Made by a program: the position numbers and the translations under genes
The notes under the pieces: model-generated
Seen by the model: only the letters and a program-made list of their open reading frames with translations
What the model was told of the DNA's origin: nothing
Databases searched by the model: none
Part shown: one piece after another, positions 22,788 through 28,607 of the stretch
How the letters are laid out: each line of letters starts with the position of its first letter
Position numbering within the stretch: the stretch's first letter is position 1
Assembly (NCBI GenBank): GCA_023426505.1
Contig: JAFAAP010000165.1
Location: 1-28,607, forward strand
Direction of reading: 5' to 3'
DNA from: Pseudomonadota bacterium
GTDB lineage: Bacteria; Pseudomonadota; Alphaproteobacteria; Rhizobiales; Beijerinckiaceae
DNA length: 28,607 nucleotides

Positions 22788-24089
22788 ATGAACGGACCCT
22801 CCGCAAGGCGAGGGGTGGAGGATGTTGTGCAGGCCGAAGATCCCTCGCGTGTCTCGAGCAATCCCGACGTGGTGGTGATCGGCGCGGGCTCCGCCGGGAT
22901 CGCGGCTGCGCGGCGCCTCCTGGCGGCAGGCCTGTCCGTCACCGTGTTGGACGCCCGGCCCCGCATCGGCGGGCGCGCCGTGACGAAGCGCCTCAAGGGC
23001 CATCCGGTCGATCTCGGGGCCCACTGGCTCCATGCCGGTCCGATCAATCCCCTGGTGCGGCTCGGGCGCGAGCGGGGCGAGCCCCTGCGCCGCGCGCCCG
23101 TCGACGGTCACCTGTTCGTCCGCGGCCGGAAGGGGAGCCGGGCGGACCGCGCCGCCCTCGACCGGGCCTTCGCGATGGCCGACCGGGCCATGACGCAGGC
23201 GGCCAGGCGCCGGGAGGACCAGCCCGCCGCGAAGGTGCTGCCGCCCATGGGGCCGAGCGGACGGCGGGTGATCGAGGTGCACGGGCTCGTGTCGGGCCGG
23301 CCCCTCGACGAGGTGAGCCTGCACGACTTCCCCAGCATGGAATATTCCGACAACCTGTTCATCAGCGGCGGCCTCGGGGCCTATCTGGCGCGCCTCGCCG
23401 TCAACCTGCCGGTCCGGCTCGGCACGGCCGCCCGCGCGGTCGACTGGTCCGGCGACGGCGTGCGGGTCGAAACCGATGCCGGCACCCTGCGGGCGAGGGC
23501 CGCGATCGTCACGGCCCCCATGGCGGTGCTGCAGCGGGGCGCGATCCATTTTACGCCGGCGCTGCCGCCTGTCGTCGGCGAGGCGATCCACGGCTTCACG
23601 CAAGGGGTCTACGAGCACGTGGTGCTGCACTGGCCGGGCTCGCCGTTCAAGGGCGCCGACCGGCTCGCGAGCCTGATCGGCGGACACCTGGAGCCGCCGG
23701 GGCTTCTCACCCGCATCGACGGCACGCCGTTCCATTTCTTCGAGCTCGACCAGCCGGCCGCCGCCCGCCTCGACGGCCGCGACCGCGACGCTCCGGCCCG
23801 CTTCGCCCGCGCCGTCCTGGCCGCGAATTTCGGCCACCGGGCGATCCGGGACCTGAGCGTCAGCCTCAGCACGGGATGGCGGCACGACCCCTGGTCGCGC
23901 GCCTCCTGGGCCGTGGTGCCGCCGGGCTTCTATGCCGTCCGCGACACCCTGAAGGCGCCGGTGGGCGAGCGCATCTGGTTCGCCGGCGAGGCCCTGTCCC
24001 GCGCCCAATGGGGCACGGCCGGCGGCGCCTGGGAGGAAGGCGAGCGCGCGGCCGGGGAGGTCGTCACGACCCTCACGGCACCGCGCTAG
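22788..24089 (+). CDS. FAD-dependent amine-oxidase-like oxidoreductase
   Basis: A 433-residue flavoprotein. The FAD dinucleotide motif is GAGSAG at 32–37 in DVVVIGAGSAGIAAARRLLA, followed by LDARPRIGGRA. The C-terminal FAD-contact motif is present as RIWFAGEALSRAQWGTAGGA. This is the flavin monoamine oxidase / polyamine oxidase layout. The substrate is unknown. No twin-arginine or other signal peptide is seen, so it is probably cytoplasmic. It overlaps the convergent AI-2E transporter gene by 17 bases. Confidence 0.88.
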   Translation: MNGPSARRGVEDVVQAEDPSRVSSNPDVVVIGAGSAGIAAARRLLAAGLSVTVLDARPRIGGRAVTKRLKGHPVDLGAHWLHAGPINPLVRLGRERGEPLRRAPVDGHLFVRGRKGSRADRAALDRAFAMADRAMTQAARRREDQPAAKVLPPMGPSGRRVIEVHGLVSGRPLDEVSLHDFPSMEYSDNLFISGGLGAYLARLAVNLPVRLGTAARAVDWSGDGVRVETDAGTLRARAAIVTAPMAVLQRGAIHFTPALPPVVGEAIHGFTQGVYEHVVLHWPGSPFKGADRLASLIGGHLEPPGLLTRIDGTPFHFFELDQPAAARLDGRDRDAPARFARAVLAANFGHRAIRDLSVSLSTGWRHDPWSRASWAVVPPGFYAVRDTLKAPVGERIWFAGEALSRAQWGTAGGAWEEGERAAGEVVTTLTAPR

Positions 24090-25215
24090 GCGGCGAACGG
24101 TCGATCGCCTCCGGCGCGACCGCCACCTGGCTGCGCCAGATCGTCAGCAGCGCCGCCATGATCACCGGACCGAGGAAGAGGCCGATGAGGCCGAAGGTCT
24201 CGAGGCCGCCCAGGATTCCCACCAGGGTCCACAGGAAGGGAAGCCGCACGCTGCCGCCGATCAGGGCCGGCTGAACGATGTTGTCGCCGACGAGCATCAC
24301 GGCGGCGCCCCAGCCGAGCACGGCCGCCGCGGCCAGGATCGTTCCGCCGCTCAGCACATGCACGAGAGCGGCCGCCCCGAAGGCGAACCAGGCTCCCAGG
24401 GGCAGCATGGCGAAGGCTGTCGTCAGGATCGCGAACAGCACCGCGTGCGGCACGCCGGCGACCACGAACCCGGCCCCGATCAACAGCCCCTCCCCGATCG
24501 CCACGAGGATCGTGCCGTTCACGGTTCCGCGCACCGCCGCGGCCATCTTCTCGGCGAGCTTCTCGCCCGGCCGGCCGAGCCAGCGGTCGGTGACCTCGAG
24601 CACGTGGATGCCGATCCGCTCGCCGTGCCGCAGCAGCATGAACAGGGTCATGAAGGTGATGAAGGCGTGGAGCAGGCGCGTCGCCAGGGCGCTGCCGAGG
24701 GTCTTGGACCAGGCCGTCACCGTCCCGGTGTCGAGGGAGCCGAAGAGGGCGCCGGCGGCCTGCGGCACGCTCAGATGGGTGCGCCACCAGACGTCGAGCA
24801 CGTGGCCGAGGAACGGCAGGCGCTGAGCCCAGTCGGGAACCGGGATGCCGTGCTGCTGCGCGTTCTCCATCCAGGCGACGATGGATTGCGCCTCGCGCCC
24901 GAATTCCACCAGGACGAGGCCGATCGGGACCAGGAGCACGACCGCCAGAAGGCCGGTGACGAGGAGCGGCGTCAGGATGGGCGCGTCCCGGCGGTGGTGC
25001 TCAATGCGCCGGTAGAGCGGCCAGACGCTCAGGGCGATGATGACGGCCCAGCCGAGCGACGTCAGGTAGGAGCGCGACATCCACAGCGCGAGCGCCGCCA
25101 GAAGCCCGGCCCCGATGAACCGGGTCCTGCGGCGGGTGCGGGCGTCGGGCGCTTCGGGGCTCGCGCCCGGAAGCGGCCGGGGTGACGCGGATGCCGGTGC
25201 CTTCGTGGCGTCCAT
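24073..25215 (-). CDS. AI-2E family transporter (PerM-like)
   Basis: A 380-residue membrane protein with about eight helices. A Pro/Ala-rich N-terminus of 30 residues precedes FIGAGLLAALALWMSRSYLT. Family blocks include TVNGTILVAIGEGLLIGAGF, VLFAILTTAFAMLPLGAWFA and ETFGLIGLFLGPVIMAALLT. The family includes proteins that export autoinducer-2 and others of unrelated function; the substrate here is open. The frame extends to 25275, but the ATG at 25215 is a better start. Confidence 0.88.
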   Translation of the reverse strand: MDATKAPASASPRPLPGASPEAPDARTRRRTRFIGAGLLAALALWMSRSYLTSLGWAVIIALSVWPLYRRIEHHRRDAPILTPLLVTGLLAVVLLVPIGLVLVEFGREAQSIVAWMENAQQHGIPVPDWAQRLPFLGHVLDVWWRTHLSVPQAAGALFGSLDTGTVTAWSKTLGSALATRLLHAFITFMTLFMLLRHGERIGIHVLEVTDRWLGRPGEKLAEKMAAAVRGTVNGTILVAIGEGLLIGAGFVVAGVPHAVLFAILTTAFAMLPLGAWFAFGAAALVHVLSGGTILAAAAVLGWGAAVMLVGDNIVQPALIGGSVRLPFLWTLVGILGGLETFGLIGLFLGPVIMAALLTIWRSQVAVAPEAIDRSPPSAVP

Positions 25216-25294
25216 GCGGGGACCGTCCTGTGACCAACGTGCCGGGACAACGCGGCCGGGCCGGGAAGGCTGCATGCGTCGGACGCTTCGGGCC

Positions 25295-26287
25295 CTACAG
25301 CATGCTCGGCAGGACGCGGTCCGGCGGCTTGTGGCCGTCGATGAAGGCCTTGATGTTGACGATCACCTTCTCGCCCATGGCGACGCGGCCCTCGTGGGTG
25401 GCCGAGCCCATATGGGGCAGCAGCACCACCTTGCCCTGCTTGGCGAGGCGCACCAGGCGCGGATTGACGGCGGGCTCCTCCTCGAACACGTCGAGGCCCG
25501 CGCCCGCGATGGCGCCCGTCTCGATGAGCTTGGTGAGCGCGCCCTCGTCGATGATCTCGCCGCGGGCGGTGTTCACCAGGATCGCGTCGGGCCGCATGAG
25601 CTTGAGGCGGCGCGCCGAGAGCAGGTGATAGGTGGCGGGGGTGTGCGGGCAGTTCACCGACACGATGTCCATGCGGGCCAGCATCTGATCGAGGGAATCC
25701 CAGTAGGTGGCCTCGAGCTCGGCCTCGACCTTCGGCGGCACGTGGCGGCGGTTGTGATAATGGATCGAGAGCCCGAAGGCCTTGGCGCGCCGCGCCAGCG
25801 CCTGGCCGATGCGGCCCATGCCGACGATGCCGAGGCGCTTGCCCGTGATCCGCCGTCCCAGCATCCAGGTGGGCGACCAGCCGGACCAGTTGCCCGACGG
25901 GATGACCTGGGCGCCCTCCGGGATGCGGCGCGCGACCGCCAGGATCAGCGCCATGGTCATGTCGGCCGTGTCCTCGGTGAGCACGCCCGGCGTGTTGGTG
26001 ACCGTGATGCCCTTCGCGACCGCGGCCGGCACGTCGATGTTGTCGACGCCGTTGCCGAAATTGGCGATGAGCTTGAGATTGGGACCCACCTGCTCCAGCA
26101 GGGCGGCGTCGATCTCGTCCGTGATGGTCGGGACCAGCACGTCGGCGGTCTTCACCGCCTCGGCGAGCTCCTCGGCCGAGAGCGGCTTGTCCTCGAGGTT
26201 GAGGCGCGTGTCGAACAGCTCGCGCAGGCGCGTCTCGATCACGTCGGGCAGGCGGCGGGTGACGACGACGACAGGTCTCTTTTTCAT
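25295..26287 (-). CDS. D-2-hydroxyacid dehydrogenase (glyoxylate/hydroxypyruvate reductase type)
   Basis: A 330-residue NAD(P)H enzyme. The nucleotide motif is GMGRIG at 156–161. The catalytic set is R242 in NTARGEIIDE, E271 in LDVFEEEP and H292 in LLPHMGSAT. The N-terminal FGNGVDNIDVPAAVAKGITV is typical of GyaR-type enzymes, which reduce glyoxylate or hydroxypyruvate. In methylotrophic relatives the serine cycle uses such an enzyme, but nothing else of that cycle is here. ATG at 26287 is used; a GTG at 26341 is possible. Confidence 0.92.
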   Translation of the reverse strand: MKKRPVVVVTRRLPDVIETRLRELFDTRLNLEDKPLSAEELAEAVKTADVLVPTITDEIDAALLEQVGPNLKLIANFGNGVDNIDVPAAVAKGITVTNTPGVLTEDTADMTMALILAVARRIPEGAQVIPSGNWSGWSPTWMLGRRITGKRLGIVGMGRIGQALARRAKAFGLSIHYHNRRHVPPKVEAELEATYWDSLDQMLARMDIVSVNCPHTPATYHLLSARRLKLMRPDAILVNTARGEIIDEGALTKLIETGAIAGAGLDVFEEEPAVNPRLVRLAKQGKVVLLPHMGSATHEGRVAMGEKVIVNIKAFIDGHKPPDRVLPSML

Positions 26288-26455
26288 CGGCTCGCGAGGT
26301 CCCAGCACTCGAAAAATCGCCGGAACTGCAAGAGTTTTCACGCTCTCTTAACCGTGTTCCGGCGACACAATGGCGACAGGCCGCCGCGTGGCGAAGCCCG
26401 TCAAGCTTCTCTACCAGAGGCGCGCCCATAGACAAAGCCAACCGACAGGGAATCC

Positions 26456-26992
26456 ATGCGCAAGATCCTCCTCAGCCTTGCCCTGCTGGCCTTCGGCGCC
26501 GCGCAAGCCTCGGCGCAGCAGCAGCCTCCGGGCGGACGGCTCGGAACCGGCCTTCCGGTGCCGCGCTACGTCAGCCTGAAGACGGACCGGGTGAACCTGC
26601 GCGAGGGCCCGTCCAAGGATCACCGGACCGCCTGGGTGTTCCAGCGCGCCGGGCTTCCCGTCGAGATCATCGCCGAATACGAGACCTGGCGCCGGATCCG
26701 CGACTCGGAAGGCACGGACGGCTGGGTGCTGCACTCGCTCCTGTCGGGACGCCGCACCGCCCTGGTGATGCCCTGGGCGAAGGGCAACCAGCCGCCGATC
26801 TCCCTCCTTGACCGGGCCGACGACAAGGGCCAGACCGTGGCGCAGCTGGAGCCCGGTGTGATCGCCAACATCAAGGGCTGCGACGGCAAGTGGTGCAGCA
26901 TCAGCATCGTGCGCGACCGCAGCGTCGACGTGAACGGCTACGTCCGGCAGGAGAAGCTCTGGGGCGTCTATCCGAACGAGACGGTGGAATAG
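26456..26992 (+). CDS. exported SH3-domain protein
   Basis: A 178-residue protein with signal peptide RKILLSLALLAFGAAQASAQ. The mature part has two bacterial SH3-like domains: PRYVSLKTDRVNLREGPSKD with TAWVFQRAGLPVEIIAEYET and DGWVLHSLLSGRRT, then SLLDRADDKGQTVAQLEPGV with the pair C–WC in KGCDGKWCSISI. Such domains often bind cell-wall peptides; the partner is unknown. It is divergent from the dehydrogenase gene. Confidence 0.88.
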   Translation: MRKILLSLALLAFGAAQASAQQQPPGGRLGTGLPVPRYVSLKTDRVNLREGPSKDHRTAWVFQRAGLPVEIIAEYETWRRIRDSEGTDGWVLHSLLSGRRTALVMPWAKGNQPPISLLDRADDKGQTVAQLEPGVIANIKGCDGKWCSISIVRDRSVDVNGYVRQEKLWGVYPNETVE

Positions 26993-27049
26993 GACCCGAA
27001 CCGCCCGCCCCCGGTCGGCCGGTTTCCGGTTTGGAAAGAATTCAGGGTT

Positions 27050-27235
27050 ATGCAACTCGATAACGTCATCAACGCCCTGAGGTCTTCCTTGTCGATCAAC
27101 CTCCCCTTCAAGCTCCTCCCGATCCTCGCCCTCGTGCTCGGCATCGGGGCGCTCGTGGCCCCGCGCTTCCTCAACGTCTTCGTGGCGATCTTCCTGATCG
27201 CCTACGCGCTGGCGGGCTTCGGCATCCTGCGGTAG
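27050..27235 (+). CDS. small membrane protein, DUF3096-like
   Basis: A 61-residue protein with two hydrophobic helices, LLPILALVLGIGALVAP and FLNVFVAIFLIAYALAGFGI, joined by a short turn. This is the size and pattern of DUF3096. The ATG follows CAGGG. It lies 57 bases after the SH3 gene and may share its transcript. The function is unknown. Confidence 0.75.
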   Translation: MQLDNVINALRSSLSINLPFKLLPILALVLGIGALVAPRFLNVFVAIFLIAYALAGFGILR

Positions 27236-27242
27236 CGCACCC

Positions 27243-27273
27243 CGAATGGATCCGCTCTTTCGGGATCCATTCG
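27243..27273. terminator. inverted repeat between convergent genes
   Basis: CGAATGGATCC and GGATCCATTCG form eleven perfect pairs around a nine-base loop, eight bases after the DUF3096-like stop. It lies between convergent genes, as a terminator would, but has no T tract, so it may act as a stabilising hairpin. Confidence 0.5.
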
Positions 27274-27319
27274 ACGCGTCCTCGCCCGGGAACCATCGGC
27301 CCTCGGGCCTGCCTGTCCG

Positions 27320-28216
27320 TCAGCCCAAGGGCGGCTCCGAATCCGCCTCCGGCCTGCGGGAGAAGTGCGGCCCGAGGATGTTGAGGGCGAGGCCGAGCAC
27401 GATGATCGCGCCGCCGACGGCCTCGATGGGCATCAAGGCCTCGTCGAGGAGCACCGAGCCGCCCGCGATCCCGGCCACGGGCACGAGCAGCGCGAAGGGA
27501 GTCACGGTCGCGGCCGGGTGGCGCGACAGCAGGAAGGCCCAGGCCGCGAAGGCGAAGACCGTGGTCGGGTACGCCAAGTAGGCGACCGAGGCCAGGGTCG
27601 AGACATCGAGATGGGTCAGCGCGGCCGCGACCCGGGACGGGCCGTCGATCCAGAGCGACAGGCCCAGCAGGGGAATGGGCGGGATGAGGCTCGACCAGAC
27701 CACGAAGCCCAGCATGTCGACCCGCCCGGCCTTCTTCGACACGATGTTGGCGACGCCCCAGGCGGCGGCGGCCGCGACCGTCATCATGAAGGGAAGCGCC
27801 TCGCTGCCCTCAAGGCGGGGGACCGCGATCAGGACGAGCCCGAAGCACGCCACGGTGCCGCCCACGATTTGGCACGGGCCCGGCCGCTCGCCCATCAGGA
27901 AGGCGGCGAAGAGAATCGTGAAGAAGACCTGCGCCTGCATGACGAGCGACGCGAGGCTCGCAGGCATCCCGAACGCGATGGCCGTGAAGAGGAGCCCGAA
28001 CTGCGCGATGCCGAGGAAGAACCCGTAACCGGCGAGATGCCGCCAGTCCGTCTTCGGGCGGGCGACGAAGAACACGGCCGGGATCGCCGCGAAGGTGAAG
28101 CGCAAAGCGGCGAGCAGCAGGGGCGGCGTGGAGCCTACGCCGATCTTGATGACGACGAAGCTGAGACCCCAGATGACCGTGACGAGGAGGGCGAGGAGGC
28201 AATGGCCGAGCGGCAT
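27320..28216 (-). CDS. eamA: EamA-type amino-acid metabolite exporter
   Basis: A 298-residue DMT transporter with ten helices in two EamA repeats. It resembles E. coli EamA (O-acetylserine/cysteine exporter) along its length, for example GLSFVVIKIGVGSTPPLLLA, FFVARPKTDW, FGMPASLASLVMQAQVFFTI and FALLVPVAGIAGGSVLLDEA. The substrate is inferred from that resemblance. It lies directly downstream of irr on the same strand with 49 bases between. Confidence 0.87.
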   Translation of the reverse strand: MPLGHCLLALLVTVIWGLSFVVIKIGVGSTPPLLLAALRFTFAAIPAVFFVARPKTDWRHLAGYGFFLGIAQFGLLFTAIAFGMPASLASLVMQAQVFFTILFAAFLMGERPGPCQIVGGTVACFGLVLIAVPRLEGSEALPFMMTVAAAAAWGVANIVSKKAGRVDMLGFVVWSSLIPPIPLLGLSLWIDGPSRVAAALTHLDVSTLASVAYLAYPTTVFAFAAWAFLLSRHPAATVTPFALLVPVAGIAGGSVLLDEALMPIEAVGGAIIVLGLALNILGPHFSRRPEADSEPPLG

Positions 28217-28265
28217 GAGGTCACTTTACAACCGCCCGGCGAAAAAAGCCTTAACGTTTCGATTG

Positions 28266-28607
28266 TCAGGATGTTTTTCGACGCAGCCGGACGATGACCT
28301 CGACGCCCGCGACCTCCATGCCCGGAGGCGGCGCTGGTAGGTCCCCGACGCTCACGCCGGCGGACGGCATGTCGACGAGTTCGCCCTCGTCCTCGAGGAA
28401 GAAGTGGTGGTGCTCGGTCGGGTTGGTGTCGAAATAGGCCTTCGAGCCGTCCACCGCGAGCTGGCGCAGGAGGCCGGCTTCCGTGAACTGGTGAAGGGTG
28501 TTGTAGACGGTGGCGAGCGAAACCGGCACCCGGGCCCGGCTCGCCTCGTCATAGAGCATCTCGGCCGTGATGTGCCGGTCGCCCTTGCCGAACAGGAGCC
28601 AGCCCAG
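28266..28607 (-). CDS. irr: iron response regulator Irr (5' end outside window)
   Basis: The last 113 residues of a Fur-superfamily regulator; the frame is open to the window edge. The winged helix is seen in FGKGDRHITAEMLYDEA and VSLATVYNTLHQFTEAGLLR. PTEHHHFFLEDEGELVDMP holds the HHH motif that distinguishes Irr from Fur and takes part in haem-linked control. In Rhizobiales Irr represses or activates iron and haem genes when iron is low. The N-terminal haem regulatory motif, if any, lies outside. The family call is firm; orthology to Bradyrhizobium Irr is inference from HHH. Confidence 0.9.
   Translation of the reverse strand: MGWLLFGKGDRHITAEMLYDEASRARVPVSLATVYNTLHQFTEAGLLRQLAVDGSKAYFDTNPTEHHHFFLEDEGELVDMPSAGVSVGDLPAPPPGMEVAGVEVIVRLRRKTS

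Overview
The window is GC-rich chromosomal DNA from an alphaproteobacterium, most likely a Rhizobiales (Hyphomicrobiales) member near Methylobacteriaceae such as Microvirga or Methylobacterium. This rests on protein-level recognition: an rnd–lptC–lptA–lptB set and an rpoN–hpf–ptsN set, an Irr-type Fur regulator, a DUF1236 exported protein and a NDUFA9-like protein. The genus is inference. There are no integrases, transposases, phage genes or CRISPR arrays.

Left part (1–3.5 kb): a GNAT-like gene, an ECF sigma factor and its overlapping anti-sigma factor, the last cut short beside an 18-base G run at the window edge. Next come a small secreted YxxD-repeat protein and a divergent Crp/Fnr regulator. 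On the minus strand (3.0–5.7 kb) lie rpoN, hpf and ptsN, the nitrogen-PTS and sigma-54 module. On the same strand further right (12.1–15.1 kb) lie rnd, lptC, lptA and lptB, for lipopolysaccharide transport. In many relatives these two blocks adjoin; here about 6.4 kb separates them.

The separating segment is the most interesting region. It holds a membrane GGDEF–EAL protein with a periplasmic domain (DcpA-like), preceded in the same operon by a secreted, cysteine-free SUOX-fold protein (PruR-like). Divergent from these are folE (GTP cyclohydrolase I) and a variant 6-pyruvoyl-tetrahydropterin-synthase-like gene. Together they look like a pterin-sensing c-di-GMP switch with its own pterin-making genes, resembling the Agrobacterium PruA–PruR–DcpA pathway. 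A MarR–GNAT fusion gene with a clear palindromic operator and a DMT exporter follow.

The middle (15.1–17.5 kb) is a run of small exported low-complexity or repeat proteins and one decayed remnant. Then come a PHB-depolymerase-type esterase with a ribbon-helix-helix regulator and its likely operator, a rhodanese, a broken cytochrome c-like pseudogene and a tRNA-Leu(CAG) with a recognisable promoter.

The right part (20.9–28.6 kb) is ordinary: a NDUFA9-like epimerase-fold protein, an EI24/CysZ-like membrane protein, an FAD amine-oxidase-like protein, an AI-2E family transporter, a D-2-hydroxyacid dehydrogenase, an SH3-domain secreted protein, a DUF3096-like peptide, an EamA exporter and the 5'-truncated irr gene. 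Three convergent gene pairs overlap at their 3' ends.
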